Of a stretch of DNA of 64,000 nucleotides, positions 19,378 through 28,322 are shown piece after piece; within the stretch, counting starts at the first letter, position 1; every line of letters starts with the position of its first letter. This DNA is from Streptomyces sp. CB02400. Lineage in GTDB: Bacteria; Actinomycetota; Actinomycetes; Streptomycetales; Streptomycetaceae. Location of the stretch: positions 51,892-115,891 of the forward strand of contig NZ_LIWB01000017.1 in assembly GCF_001905725.1 (NCBI RefSeq). Direction: 5' to 3'. The notes under the pieces were generated by a model. That model was not told the DNA's origin, searched no databases, and was given only the letters and a program-made list of their open reading frames with translations. The translations under genes were made by a program, and so were the position numbers.

Positions 19378-20379
19378 ATGTCTCTGCTCAATGTCGACGA
19401 ACTGACCATCACCTTCGGCGGCCGCGGCCGCAAGGAGTCCCGGGCGGTCGACGGCGTCTCCTTCGAGGTCGACCAGGGCCAGGTCGTGGGCCTGGTCGGC
19501 GAGTCCGGCTGCGGGAAGTCCGTCACCTCCCTGGCCCTGATGGGTCTGCTGCCCCACAAGGGCGTCACCATCGGCGGCCGTGCCGAGTTCGACGGCGCGG
19601 ACCTGTTCACGATGAGCCCGTCCGCCCGCCGCGACCTGCGCGGCAGCGAGATGGCGATGATCTTCCAGGACCCGCTGTCCTCGCTCAACCCGGTCGTGCC
19701 GATCGGCGTGCAGGTCACCGAGATCCTGGAGCGCCACCGCGGGATGAAGGGCGAGGCCGCCCGCAAGGAGGCCGCCCATCTGCTGGACCGGGTCGGCATC
19801 CCCGACCCGACCCGGCGGCTCAAGGAGTACCCGCACCAGCTCTCCGGCGGTATGCGCCAGCGCGCGCTGATCGCCATGGCGGTCGCCTGCGCCCCCCGCA
19901 TGCTCATCGCCGACGAGCCCACCACGGCCCTCGACGTGACGATCCAGGCGCAGATCCTGGAACTGCTCAAGGAACTCGTGGACCAGGAGGGCACCGCCCT
20001 GCTGATGATCACCCACGACCTCGGCGTGGTCGCCGGCCTCTGCGACCAGGTCAACGTGCTCTACGCGGGCAAGACCGTGGAGTCCGCCGGGCGCCGTGAG
20101 CTGTTCGGCCACCCGACCCACCCCTACGCGCACGGACTGCTGGGTTCCATCCCGCGTCTGGACGCTCCCCGGGGCGAACCCCTCAAGCCCATCCGCGGCT
20201 CCATCAACGACCGCATCGCCTGGGCCGACGGCTGCGCCTTCGCACCCCGCTGCGACCGGTACGAGATGGGCTGCCTGACCGGCACCCCGCAGCTCACCGA
20301 GCCGCGTGCGGCCGGCCACCAGGTGCGGTGCGTCAACCCCGTACTCGACGACGCGAAGGCCGAGGAGGTCACCGCATGA
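19378..20379 (+). CDS. ABC transporter ATP-binding protein (DppD type)
   Basis: 333 aa ATPase. Walker [11 protein letters not shown] (about 41-50), Q-loop MIFQDPLSSLNPV, signature LSGGMRQRALIAMAVAC, Walker [15 protein letters not shown]-loop ITHDLGVV. The C-terminal oligopeptide/dipeptide domain has the Cys cluster CAFAPRCDRYEMGCLTGTPQ, which in this family binds an iron-sulfur cluster. Its stop overlaps the start of the next gene (ATGA at 20376), indicating translational coupling. Confidence 0.94.
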   Translation: MSLLNVDELTITFGGRGRKESRAVDGVSFEVDQGQVVGLVGESGCGKSVTSLALMGLLPHKGVTIGGRAEFDGADLFTMSPSARRDLRGSEMAMIFQDPLSSLNPVVPIGVQVTEILERHRGMKGEAARKEAAHLLDRVGIPDPTRRLKEYPHQLSGGMRQRALIAMAVACAPRMLIADEPTTALDVTIQAQILELLKELVDQEGTALLMITHDLGVVAGLCDQVNVLYAGKTVESAGRRELFGHPTHPYAHGLLGSIPRLDAPRGEPLKPIRGSINDRIAWADGCAFAPRCDRYEMGCLTGTPQLTEPRAAGHQVRCVNPVLDDAKAEEVTA

Positions 20380-21989
20380 GCCTGCTCGAACTGGACGGCG
20401 TCAAGGTCCACTTCCCCATCAAGAAGGGCATCTTCGTCGACCGCACGGTCGGCCACGTCTACGCCGTGGACGGGGTGTCCCTGAAGGTCGAGGCCGGCGA
20501 GACCTACGGTCTGGTCGGCGAGTCCGGCTGCGGCAAGACCACCCTCGGGCGGTCCGTGCTGCGGCTGGTGGACATCACCGAGGGCTCCGTCGTCCTCGAC
20601 GGCACCGACCTGGCGAAGCTGCCCGGCGAGGAGATGCGCCGCTTCCGGCGCCGGCTCCAGATGGTCTTCCAGGACCCGCTGGGCTCGCTCAACCCCCGGC
20701 AGAACATCGAGTCGATCCTGTCCGAGGGCATGGTCGCCCACGGCATCGGCAAGGACCAGGAGGAGCGCCGGGAGAAGATCAAGTCGATCCTGGACAAGGT
20801 CGGCCTGCCCTCCAACGCGCTCTCGCGCTACCCGCACGAGTTCTCCGGCGGCCAGCGCCAGCGCATCGGCATCGCCCGCGCCCTCGTCCTCGAACCCGAC
20901 GTGATCATCTGCGACGAGCCGGTCTCCGCGCTCGACGTGTCGGTCCAGGCCCAGGTCATCAACCTGCTGGACGAGCTCCAGGAGGAACTCGGCCTGACCT
21001 ACGTGGTGATCGCCCACGACCTCGCGGTGGTCCGGCACATCTCCGACACGATCGGCGTGATGTACCTGGGCTCGCTGGTCGAGGAGGCACCGAGCGACGC
21101 GCTGTACGCCGAGCCGAAGCACCCGTACACCAAGGCCCTGATGTCGGCGGTGCCGGTGCCGGACCCGGAGGTGGAGGACAGGCGCGAGCGCATCCTGCTC
21201 ACCGGCGACCTGCCCTCCCCGGCGAACCCGCCCAGCGGCTGCCGCTTCCACACGCGCTGCCCGTGGGCGCAGGCCGAGCGCTGCTCGACCGAACGCCCCG
21301 AACTGCGCGACATCGGCGGCGGCCACCGGGTGGCCTGCCACTTCGCCGACGAGATCGCGGCCGGGACGCTGAAGCGGACCACGGGCGAGGTCGTGTCGGC
21401 GACCCGCGAGGGTGTGGACGACAACCCGACGCCCGAGACCCCCGGCACCCCGGCGGTACCGGAACAGCCCGGCCCGCCGAAGCAGGAGACCGTACCGGAG
21501 CAGGGGGACACGCCTGAGCCGACGGAGAAGGCGGAGAGCGCCGACAAGGCTGCCGAGGCCGACGAGGTCGAGAAGGCTGACGAGGTCGAGAGCGCCGACG
21601 ACGTCGAGAAGGCCGAGACCACCGAGGCCGCCGAGAGCACGGAGAAGGCCGACGAGGTCGAGAGCGCCGAGAAGGTCGCGACCGTCGATGAGGCTGGTAA
21701 GGCCGTGAGCGCGGAGGAGGCCGACGAGGCCGACGAGGTCGCGAGCGCCGCCGACGCCGAGTCCGCCGAGAAGGTCGCGACTGCCGCCAAGGCTGAGAAG
21801 GCCGAGAGCGCCGACAAGGCCGAAAACGCTGAGAAGGCTGAGGCCGCCGAGACCGTCGGGGCCGCCGAGACCGAGGCGAAGGCGGAGAGCGCGGAAGAGG
21901 CAGGCAAGGCCGGGGCCGCCGGCAAGGCCAAGGCTGCTGGCAAGGCCAAGGCTGCCGGGAAAGCCGGCGCCGCCGAGAAGGCCGTATAG
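20376..21989 (+). CDS. ABC transporter ATP-binding protein (DppF type) with long repetitive C-terminal tail
   Basis: 537 aa, against about 330-350 for the family. ATG at 20376 overlaps the previous stop. ATPase core (1-350): Walker A GESGCGKTTLG, QMVFQDPLGSLNPRQ, FSGGQRQRIGIARAL, VIICDEPVSALDVS, IAHDLAVV, and the C-terminal Cys motif CRFHTRCPWAQAERC. From about residue 355 the chain becomes Pro/Thr-rich. It then turns into roughly 160 residues built almost only of Ala, Glu, Lys, Asp, Ser and Val in ESAEKA / DEVEKA-like repeats, ending in AAGKAKAAGKAKAAGKAG. The tail should form long charged helix or disorder. Its role is unknown and it is dispensable for ATPase assignment. Confidence 0.92.
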   Translation: MSLLELDGVKVHFPIKKGIFVDRTVGHVYAVDGVSLKVEAGETYGLVGESGCGKTTLGRSVLRLVDITEGSVVLDGTDLAKLPGEEMRRFRRRLQMVFQDPLGSLNPRQNIESILSEGMVAHGIGKDQEERREKIKSILDKVGLPSNALSRYPHEFSGGQRQRIGIARALVLEPDVIICDEPVSALDVSVQAQVINLLDELQEELGLTYVVIAHDLAVVRHISDTIGVMYLGSLVEEAPSDALYAEPKHPYTKALMSAVPVPDPEVEDRRERILLTGDLPSPANPPSGCRFHTRCPWAQAERCSTERPELRDIGGGHRVACHFADEIAAGTLKRTTGEVVSATREGVDDNPTPETPGTPAVPEQPGPPKQETVPEQGDTPEPTEKAESADKAAEADEVEKADEVESADDVEKAETTEAAESTEKADEVESAEKVATVDEAGKAVSAEEADEADEVASAADAESAEKVATAAKAEKAESADKAENAEKAEAAETVGAAETEAKAESAEEAGKAGAAGKAKAAGKAKAAGKAGAAEKAV

Positions 21990-22082
21990 CCGGCCGACGG
22001 CTGCAGCCGTCGGCCGTCGGCCGGGCCTTCGCCCGCGTCCGGGGTATCGCCCGACGGGCTCCCGGACGACAAGTTCACACCG

Positions 22083-22111
22083 CCCCTCGCCTTGCTTTAC
22101 AAGGCGAGGGG
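22083..22111 (+). terminator. Intrinsic terminator after the peptide transporter operon
   Basis: A perfect 12-bp stem CCCCTCGCCTTG / CAAGGCGAGGGG with loop CTTTA is followed by TTCTTGTTG. It is the strongest classical terminator in the window. It lies only 24 nt upstream of the GTG of the next gene, so that gene's promoter must overlap or follow it, or the gene depends on read-through. Confidence 0.9.
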
Positions 22112-22135
22112 TTCTTGTTGGGTGAGAATGTAAGG

Positions 22136-22792
22136 GTGCTCCAGCAACTGTTCAGTCCGTCCGTCCTGCACACGCTCGACCTGATCGGCATCTTCGTCTT
22201 CGCGATCTCCGGCGCCCTGCTGGCCGTCCGCAAGAACTTCGACGTCTTCGGCATCGCCGTACTCGCCGAGGTCACCGCGCTCGGCGGCGGACTCTTCCGC
22301 GACCTGGTCATCGGCGCCGTACCGCCCGCCGCCTTCACGGACCTGGGGTACTTCGTCACCCCGCTGCTCGCCACGGTCCTGGTGTTCTTCCTCCACCCGC
22401 ACGTGGAACGCATCCAGACCGGCGTCAACGTCTTCGACGCGGCCGGCCTCGGCCTGTTCTGCGTCGTCGGCACCACCAAGGCGTACGACTACGGCCTCGG
22501 CCTGACCGCCTCCGCCTGTCTGGGCCTGGCCACCGCGGTCGGCGGCGGTGTGCTGCGCGACGTGCTCGCCAACGAGGTGCCGTCGCTGCTGCGCTGGGAC
22601 CGCGACCTGTACGCCGTCCCGGCCATCGTCGGCGCCGCCCTGACCGCGCTGTGCATCCGCTACGACGTGCTGAACGCGGGGACCAGCAGCGTCGCCGTGG
22701 TCACGGCCTTCGTGCTGCGCATCCTCGCGATGCGCTACCACTGGCGGGCCCCTCGCGCGTGGCACCGCCGTTCGACGGTCCGGGAGGAGTAG
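22136..22792 (+). CDS. TRIC/UPF0126-type membrane channel protein
   Basis: 218 aa with about seven hydrophobic segments. It contains two copies of the family glycine motif: VTALGGGLFRDLVIG (near 45-59) and ATAVGGGVLRDVLANEVP (near 135-152), the hallmark of the trimeric intracellular cation channel/UPF0126 family. GTG at 22136 is preferred over TTG at 22115, because the TTG lies inside the terminator T-stretch and GGTGAG is spaced about 9 nt before the GTG. Potassium-type cation permeation is the family inference. The C-terminus is basic and cytoplasmic. Confidence 0.85.
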   Translation: MLQQLFSPSVLHTLDLIGIFVFAISGALLAVRKNFDVFGIAVLAEVTALGGGLFRDLVIGAVPPAAFTDLGYFVTPLLATVLVFFLHPHVERIQTGVNVFDAAGLGLFCVVGTTKAYDYGLGLTASACLGLATAVGGGVLRDVLANEVPSLLRWDRDLYAVPAIVGAALTALCIRYDVLNAGTSSVAVVTAFVLRILAMRYHWRAPRAWHRRSTVREE

Positions 22793-22851
22793 TCCCGCGG
22801 GCCGCGAGAACAAAGCTACCGCTTAGTATTATCTTCTTGTACTGTTCAGCC

Positions 22852-23709
22852 ATGCCAGAAGCAGCCTCCGCCCAGCCCGTCAGGGCCACCATCGGCGCCA
22901 GTGAGTTCGACCGCGACACCGCACTCACCCCGCGCGCGCCCGGCGTCTACGACATCGACCTCTCCGCCGGCTGGACGATCATCAACGCCGTCAACGGCGG
23001 CTATCTGCTGGCGGTCCTGGGCCGCGCGCTCGCGGACGCCCTGCCGCACGCCGACCCGTTCACCATCTCCGCGCACTACCTGACCGCCTCCCAGCCGGGC
23101 CCGGCGGTCGTCCGCACCGAGACCGTGCGCACCGGACGGACCCTGTCGACCGGTCAGGCCTCCCTCTTCCAGCTCGACGAGCAGGGCAACGAGGTGGAAC
23201 GCATCCGGGTCCTCGCCTCCTACGGCGATCTGGACTCCCTCCCCGACGACGTCCGTACGACGGCCGAGCCGCCCGCGATACCGCCGATGGAGCAGTGCTT
23301 CGGCCCGGAGGACGGCCCCACCCCGGTCGACGGCAGCTCCGCCATCACCGAGCGCCTGATGCTCAAGCTCGACCCCTCGACCCTGGGATGGGCGCTCGGG
23401 CAGCCCTCCGGCAAGGGGGAGATGAGAGCCTGGTTCGGTCTGGCCGACGGCCGTGACCCCGACCCGTTCGCGCTGCTCCTCGCGGTGGACGCCCTGCCGC
23501 CGACCGCCTTCGAGCTGGGCCTGTCCGGCTGGGTCCCCACGGTGGAGCTGACCGTCCACGTCCGCTGCCGCCCGGCCCCGGGCCCACTGCGCGTCTCGAT
23601 CACCACCCGCAACCTCGCCGGCGGCTTCCTGGAGGAGGACGCCGAGGTCTGGGACAGCAAGGACCGCCTGGTGGCCCAGTCCCGCCAACTGGCACGGGCC
23701 CGCCTTTGA
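22852..23709 (+). CDS. Acyl-CoA thioesterase-like double-hotdog protein
   Basis: 285 aa. ATG at 22852 (MPEAASAQPVRATIGASEF) is taken because the open frame upstream overlaps the previous gene. Two hotdog halves: WTIINAVNGGYLLAVLGRAL with the helix-Gly-Gly-Tyr motif, and LLAVDALPPTAFELGLSGWVPTVEL in the second half. This matches actinobacterial thioesterase-family proteins that hydrolyse acyl-CoA. The ribosome site is poor; an AT-rich TAGTAT (22824) just upstream may be a -10, giving a short leader. The substrate is not predictable. Confidence 0.82.
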   Translation: MPEAASAQPVRATIGASEFDRDTALTPRAPGVYDIDLSAGWTIINAVNGGYLLAVLGRALADALPHADPFTISAHYLTASQPGPAVVRTETVRTGRTLSTGQASLFQLDEQGNEVERIRVLASYGDLDSLPDDVRTTAEPPAIPPMEQCFGPEDGPTPVDGSSAITERLMLKLDPSTLGWALGQPSGKGEMRAWFGLADGRDPDPFALLLAVDALPPTAFELGLSGWVPTVELTVHVRCRPAPGPLRVSITTRNLAGGFLEEDAEVWDSKDRLVAQSRQLARARL

Positions 23710-23733
23710 AACCGCCCGGCGAAAAATCAGCCC

Positions 23734-23842
23734 CTCTGGGGGTAGCCCCACGCCTTTAAGGCAGTGGGGGAGTTCGAGGAGCGGGGGCCCGGGGGCAGCG
23801 CCCCCGGGATGGGACGGGTAGGGGCGGCGGGGGCGAAAACCC
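23734..23842 (-). repeat. Palindromic mini-element plus GC-rich dispersed repeat
   Basis: 23734-23772 is a copy of the CTCCCCCACTGCCTTAAAGG palindrome (read on minus), the ~36-bp element discussed in the findings. It is followed by GGGGGCAGCGCCCCC and GGACGGGTAGGGGCGGCGGG. The same two-part composite occurs at 31676-31790, and the second part alone at 26327-26385 in opposite orientation. It lies between the convergent thioesterase and TetR genes and could also act as a terminator. Confidence 0.75.
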
Positions 23843-23843
23843 C

Positions 23844-24479
23844 TCACCCACCCACCCCACCGTCCAACCAGTGCGCACGCCCGGTCCCGATCAACCGCAA
23901 CCGCCGCACCGCCATCCGGAACACCCGCTCCCGCGCCTCACCCACCGGTGCCTCCAGGAACAGCGACGCAGTCCCCAGCATCTGATCCACATACAGCTGG
24001 GCCAGCATCACCAGATCCTCCTCCCCCCACCCCGCGGACACCGGATCCTCCGCCAGCGCCTCCCCCACCTCCACGGCGAACAGCGCCAGCTGATCCCGTA
24101 TCGCCGCCCGCACCGCCTGCACCCCGCCGTGCCGCTCCCGGGCGATGAACCGCACGTGCGCCGGATGCGCGTCGACATGCCCCGCGATCAACTCGACGGC
24201 CCGCGCGATGCGTTCCTCACCGTCCCCGGTCGTGGACACGATCGTCCGGATCATCGGATGCAGACTGCCCAGCGCCTCCTCGACCAGCGCCACCCCCAGA
24301 TCCTCGATGGACCGGAAGTGCCGGTAGAAGGCGGTCGGCGCCACCCCCACCGCACGGGTGACCTCACGCAGCCCCAGACTGCTCAGGCTCTGCTCCTCCA
24401 GCAGCTCCAGCGCCGCGTCGAGCAGCGCCCGCCGTGTCTTCTGCTTCTGGGCCTGCCGGACGCCGAGGGTGTGACTCAT
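23844..24479 (-). CDS. TetR-family transcriptional regulator
   Basis: 211 aa. N-terminal TetR helix-turn-helix at about 12-60: TRRALLDAALELLEEQSLSS, LGLREVTRAVGVAPTAFYRH, FRSIEDLGVAL. The C-terminal half is a helical ligand domain resembling FabR-type regulators of lipid genes. It is divergent from two small membrane-protein genes. Two related palindromic sites lie in the divergent region (24488-24503 near its own start, 24545-24572 before the small genes), consistent with autoregulation and control of the neighbours. Confidence 0.93.
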   Translation of the reverse strand: MSHTLGVRQAQKQKTRRALLDAALELLEEQSLSSLGLREVTRAVGVAPTAFYRHFRSIEDLGVALVEEALGSLHPMIRTIVSTTGDGEERIARAVELIAGHVDAHPAHVRFIARERHGGVQAVRAAIRDQLALFAVEVGEALAEDPVSAGWGEEDLVMLAQLYVDQMLGTASLFLEAPVGEARERVFRMAVRRLRLIGTGRAHWLDGGVGG

Positions 24480-24487
24480 GCCATGTA

Positions 24488-24572
24488 GTTAACAACTGTT
24501 CTCCGTCATGGGAAAGCCATGGCCCGCGCTAGCCTGGGAACTCAGTGAACAACTGTAACCACAACCGTTCAC
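24488..24572. promoter_or_regulatory. Putative TetR operators in divergent region
   Basis: Site 1 (24488-24503) contains AACA-AC-TGTT, a perfect short palindrome within GTTAACAACTGTT, just upstream of the TetR start. Site 2 (24545-24572) is a 28-bp palindrome GTGAAC-N3-TGT-N4-ACA-N3-GTTCAC; its left half GTGAACAACTGT repeats the core of site 1. Shared sequence and placement argue for one repressor binding both. Confidence 0.65.
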
Positions 24573-24591
24573 CGAACCTGGGGATCCACTC

Positions 24592-24759
24592 ATGCTGTTC
24601 CTCGTCGCCACGCTTCTCCTGCTGGGCGTCGTCCTGGGCGCCGTCGCCCACGCCCCGCTCTCCTTCTCCCTCGTCGCCGGTGCCGTCATCGTCGTATGGC
24701 TCGGCGTCTTCGCCCTGCGCGAGCGCCACGGCCGCGGACACCGCGGCTCGGCGCACTGA
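24592..24759 (+). CDS. Small membrane protein (55 aa)
   Basis: MLFLVATLLLLGVVLGAVAH then a second hydrophobic stretch and a basic C-terminus (LRERHGRGHRG). Two short transmembrane helices are likely, with the basic tail inside. ATG at 24592 follows GGGG with about 10-nt spacing. It is directly downstream of TetR operator site 2 and so probably repressed by that regulator. No family is recognised. Confidence 0.65.
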   Translation: MLFLVATLLLLGVVLGAVAHAPLSFSLVAGAVIVVWLGVFALRERHGRGHRGSAH

Positions 24760-24821
24760 CCCGCACCGATCCGCACCAGGCCGTTCGAACCCCGTCCCTC
24801 CGACCGTGGGAGCCGATCACC

Positions 24822-25088
24822 ATGCACCTGACCGCACCGGCCGCCCGACGCACCGGTTTCCGTGACGCCGACGGCATGGCCGTCGCGTCCTTCGTCCTGG
24901 GCCTGCTGGGCCTGCTCGTCCTCAACGTCGTCCTCGGACCGACCGCCATCGTGCTGGCGGCCGTGGCGCTGTGGCGGGGCACGACCCGACGCGGCCGCGC
25001 CTTCCTGGGGCTCGGACTCGGCGTCGCCGACCTCCTCGTCCTCGCCGCGTTCATCCAGGCGGACAACACGATCTCGTGGAGCTTCTGA
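24822..25088 (+). CDS. DUF4190-type small membrane protein
   Basis: 88 aa; ATG at 24822 after GGGAG (9 nt). The sequence DADGMAVASFVLGLLGLLVL, VLGPTAIVLAAVALWRG, RRGRAFLGLGLGVADLLVL gives two to three helices and the DUF4190 pattern (A.ASLVLGLLG...GPIAIVLG...G..LA..GL.LG). It is 62 nt after the 55-aa gene and likely in the same TetR-controlled unit. The function is unknown. Confidence 0.75.
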   Translation: MHLTAPAARRTGFRDADGMAVASFVLGLLGLLVLNVVLGPTAIVLAAVALWRGTTRRGRAFLGLGLGVADLLVLAAFIQADNTISWSF

Positions 25089-25157
25089 GCGGGCGACGCA
25101 TCCCGGCCAACCGCGACCCGTGGCCGCCGCACGGGGCCCCGTAGAATCGGCCCCACC

Positions 25158-26327
25158 ATGGCTTACCTCGACCACGCCGCGACCACCCCGATGCTTCCCG
25201 AGGCGGTCGAGGCACTCACCGCGCACCTGGGCGTCACCGGCAACGCCTCCTCCCTCCACGCGGCCGGCCGCCGCGCCCGGCGCACCGTCGAGGAGGCCCG
25301 CGAGACCCTCGCCGAGGCCCTCGGCGCCCGGCCCAGCGAGATCGTGTTCACCTCCGGCGGAACCGAGGCCGACAACCTCGCCGTGAAGGGGCTCTACTGG
25401 TCCCGCCGCGCCGAGGACCCGGCCCGCACCCGGGTCCTCGCCAGCCCCGTCGAGCACCACGCCGTCCTCGACGCCGTCCACTGGCTCGGCGAGCACGAGG
25501 GCGCCACCGTCGAGTACCTGCCGGTCGACTCCCACGGCCGGGTCCACCCGGACACCCTGCGCGAGGCCATCGCCCGCGACCCCGACGACGTCGCCCTCGC
25601 CACCGTCATGTGGGCCAACAACGAGATCGGGACGATCCTGCCGGTCCGCGAACTCGCCGAGACCGCCGCCGAGTTCGGCGTGCCGCTGCACTCCGACGCG
25701 GTCCAGGCCTTCGGCCAGGTCCCGGTGGACTTCGCCGCGTCGGGGCTCGCCGCGATGACCGTGTCCGGGCACAAGATCGGCGGCCCGTACGGCATCGGCG
25801 CGCTGCTCCTGGGCCGCGAGCACACCCCCGTGCCCGTCCTGCACGGCGGCGGACAGGAACGCCACGTCCGCTCCGGCACCCTCGACGTCCCCGCCGTCGC
25901 CTCCTTCGCGACCGCCGGGCGGCTCGCCGCCGAGCAGCGGGAGTGGTTCGCCCGCGAGATCGGCAAGCTGCGCGACGACCTGGTCACCGCGGTCCGCGAG
26001 GCCGTCCCGGACGCCCTCCTCGGCGGTGACCCCGCGCCCGGGGGGCGTCTTCCGGCCAATGCGCACTTCACCTTCCCCGGCTGTGAGGGCGACTCGCTGC
26101 TGCTTCTGCTGGACGCGCAGGGCATCGAGTGCTCCACCGGGTCCGCCTGTACCGCCGGCGTCGCCCAGCCCAGCCATGTCCTCCTGGCCACCGGGACCGA
26201 TCCCGACCTGGCGCGTGGAACCCTGCGCTTCTCCCTCGGTCACACCTCCACGGAGGCCGACGTGGAGGCGCTGGCCAAGGCGATCGGACCCGCGGTGGAG
26301 CGGGCTCGGGCGGCCGGGCTGACATGA
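25158..26327 (+). CDS. Cysteine desulfurase (NifS/IscS family)
   Basis: 389 aa class V aminotransferase-fold PLP enzyme that takes sulfur from cysteine to give alanine and an enzyme persulfide. It starts [20 protein letters not shown] contacts: [54 protein letters not shown] and the Schiff-base lysine in [17 protein letters not shown]. The persulfide cysteine lies in [20 protein letters not shown]. It stands 0.8 kb before mnmA on the same strand, which needs a sulfur donor, so supply for tRNA 2-thiouridine is the likely job; the amidase gene between them is on the other strand. Confidence 0.95.
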   Translation: MAYLDHAATTPMLPEAVEALTAHLGVTGNASSLHAAGRRARRTVEEARETLAEALGARPSEIVFTSGGTEADNLAVKGLYWSRRAEDPARTRVLASPVEHHAVLDAVHWLGEHEGATVEYLPVDSHGRVHPDTLREAIARDPDDVALATVMWANNEIGTILPVRELAETAAEFGVPLHSDAVQAFGQVPVDFAASGLAAMTVSGHKIGGPYGIGALLLGREHTPVPVLHGGGQERHVRSGTLDVPAVASFATAGRLAAEQREWFAREIGKLRDDLVTAVREAVPDALLGGDPAPGGRLPANAHFTFPGCEGDSLLLLLDAQGIECSTGSACTAGVAQPSHVLLATGTDPDLARGTLRFSLGHTSTEADVEALAKAIGPAVERARAAGLT

Positions 26328-26416
26328 GGGGTGGTTTCGCCCCCTCCGCCCCTTCCCGTCCCGTCCCTGGGGGCTGCGCCCCCAGACCTCCGTTCGCGCA
26401 GTTCCCCGCGCCCCTA
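26327..26416 (-). repeat. Intergenic dispersed repeats between convergent genes
   Basis: GTTTCGCCCCCTCCGCCCC and CTGGGGGCTGCGCCCCCAG are the reverse complement of the composite at 23773-23842. They are followed by CGCGCAGTTCCCCGCGCCCC (26395-26414), the inverse of the 14268 repeat, running into the amidase stop codon. The GGGGGC-TGC-GCCCCC hairpin may act as a terminator for both converging genes. Confidence 0.7.
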
Positions 26417-27103
26417 CAGGGACGTGGTGGTGTCCGGTGTGGCCTGGGTCGTGCGGGCCCGCCGCACCAGCTTCATGTAGCGGTCCCAGTCCCAGTGGGG
26501 GCCGGGGTCGGTGTGGTCCGTGCCCGGGACCTCGATGTGGCCGATGACGTGGTCGCGGTCGACCGGGATGTCGTAGCGGGCGCATATTCGGGCGGTGAGG
26601 CGGGCCGACGCCTCGTACATCTCGTCCGTGAAGTCCTCGGGGCGGTCCACGAAGCCCGCGTGCTCGATGCCGACACTGCGCTCGTTGTAGTCGCGGTTGC
26701 CCGCGTGGTAGGCCACGTCCAGCTCGCGGATCATCTGGGTGACGCGGCCGTCCTGGCCCACGATGTAGTGCGAGGCGGCCTTGTGCTCCGGGTTCTGGAA
26801 CGCCTGCACCGCGCTGTCGAAGCTGCCCTGGGTGACATGGACGATCACCATGTCGATGCCGAAGTCGTCCGGCCGGTCCGCGCGGCGCCAGTTGGCGTCC
26901 GAGGCCGCCACCCAGCGGGCGCCCGCGTAGTCCACCACGCCCTGCTCGCGCGGCTTCTCGACGCCCGGAACGCGCCACCACAGCCGCGCCAGCTCGTCCC
27001 GCGCCAGCACCGCCGTGCCCGCCGCGGCCGCCACCCCGCCCACGATCAGGGCCCGCCGCCCGATGCGCCGGTCCCCGTCCGCGGATGCTCTTCTTGCCCC
27101 CAT
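26414..27103 (-). CDS. N-acetylmuramoyl-L-alanine amidase (Amidase_2), Tat-exported
   Basis: 229 aa. ATG at 27103. The N-terminus [20 protein letters not shown] is a twin-arginine signal. Amidase_2 domain about 60-215: [18 protein letters not shown] (first zinc His), [35 protein letters not shown], and [20 protein letters not shown] with the second zinc ligands. It cleaves the lactyl amide between muramic acid and the peptide stem, outside the membrane. It is divergent from mnmA, with a 60-nt gap. The Asp/His pattern is complete, so it should be active. Confidence 0.92.
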   Translation of the reverse strand: MGARRASADGDRRIGRRALIVGGVAAAAGTAVLARDELARLWWRVPGVEKPREQGVVDYAGARWVAASDANWRRADRPDDFGIDMVIVHVTQGSFDSAVQAFQNPEHKAASHYIVGQDGRVTQMIRELDVAYHAGNRDYNERSVGIEHAGFVDRPEDFTDEMYEASARLTARICARYDIPVDRDHVIGHIEVPGTDHTDPGPHWDWDRYMKLVRRARTTQATPDTTTSL

Positions 27104-27163
27104 GTGATCGTGAACGCATACTCGGCGGCCTTGGTTCCCACACCCCCGTACCCTGGAGGGGTT

Positions 27164-28294
27164 ATGACTGACACCTCGCAGCGCTCCCGCCCCCTCCGCG
27201 TCCTGGCCGCCATGTCCGGCGGAGTCGACTCCGCCGTCGCCGCCGCCCGTGCGGCCGAAGCGGGCCACGACGTGACCGGCGTCCACCTCGCGCTCTCCGC
27301 GAACCCGCAGTCGTTCCGTACCGGCGCGCGGGGCTGCTGCACCATCGAGGACTCGCGCGACGCCCGCCGCGCCGCCGACGTCATCGGCATCCCGTTCTAC
27401 GTGTGGGACCTCGCCGACCGCTTCCGCGAGGACGTCGTCGAGGACTTCGTCGCCGAGTACGAGGCCGGCCGCACCCCCAACCCGTGCCTGCGCTGCAACG
27501 AGAAGATCAAGTTCGCCGCCCTGCTGGACAAGGCGCTGGCGCTCGGCTTCGACGCGGTCTGCACCGGCCACTACGCCCAGGTGATCCTGCGCGAGGACGG
27601 CACCCGCGAACTGCACCGCGCCTCCGACATGGCCAAGGACCAGAGCTACGTCCTCGGCGTGCTCGACGACCGCCAGCTCGCCCACGCGATGTTCCCCCTC
27701 GGTGACACGGTCACCACCAAGGAGGAGATCCGCGCGGAGGCCGAGCGCAGGGGGCTGGCCGTCGCCAAGAAGCCCGACTCGCACGACATCTGCTTCATCG
27801 CCGACGGCGACACCCAGGGCTTCCTCGCGAACCGCCTCGGCAAGGCCGAGGGCGACATCGTCGACGAGTCCGGCACCAAGGTCGGCAGCCACGAGGGCGC
27901 GTACGGCTTCACCATCGGCCAGCGCAAGGGCCTGCGGATCGGCACCCCCGCCCCCGACGGCAAGCCCCGCTACGTCCTCGACATCTCCCCGGTGACCAAC
28001 ACGGTCACCGTCGGCCCCGCGGCGGCCCTCGACGTCACCGCCCTCACCGCGATCAAGCCCCGCTGGTGCGGCGCCGCCCCGTCCGGCCCCGGCACCTACA
28101 CGGCCCAGTTGCGCGCCCACGGCGGCGAGACCGAGGTGACGGCGGAACCCGTCGACGGGGAACTCCGGGTGAGCTTCACCGAACCCGTCCGCGGCGTCGC
28201 CCCCGGCCAGGCGATCGTCCTGTACGACGGCACCCGCGTGGTCGGCTCGGCGACGATCGCGTCGACGGTGCGGGCGACGGCCGGCGTGGCCTGA
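27164..28294 (+). CDS. mnmA: tRNA-specific 2-thiouridylase MnmA
   Basis: 376 aa; ATG at 27164 after CTGGAGGGG. It installs sulfur at C2 of the wobble uridine of Glu/Gln/Lys tRNAs using ATP. PP-loop [20 protein letters not shown] (about 15-34); catalytic cysteines in [16 protein letters not shown] and [27 protein letters not shown] and the C-terminal beta-barrel ([19 protein letters not shown]) are family-typical. Sulfur is probably supplied by the cysteine desulfurase at 25158. Length is normal. Confidence 0.96.
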   Translation: MTDTSQRSRPLRVLAAMSGGVDSAVAAARAAEAGHDVTGVHLALSANPQSFRTGARGCCTIEDSRDARRAADVIGIPFYVWDLADRFREDVVEDFVAEYEAGRTPNPCLRCNEKIKFAALLDKALALGFDAVCTGHYAQVILREDGTRELHRASDMAKDQSYVLGVLDDRQLAHAMFPLGDTVTTKEEIRAEAERRGLAVAKKPDSHDICFIADGDTQGFLANRLGKAEGDIVDESGTKVGSHEGAYGFTIGQRKGLRIGTPAPDGKPRYVLDISPVTNTVTVGPAAALDVTALTAIKPRWCGAAPSGPGTYTAQLRAHGGETEVTAEPVDGELRVSFTEPVRGVAPGQAIVLYDGTRVVGSATIASTVRATAGVA

Positions 28295-28322
28295 AGGCGC
28301 TCCTCCGGGCCCGGCGGGGCGC

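Noticed and set aside
22115-22117. TTG start for the TRIC-like gene
   Set aside because: It lies in the T-rich tail of the terminator, with the hairpin where a ribosome site would be.
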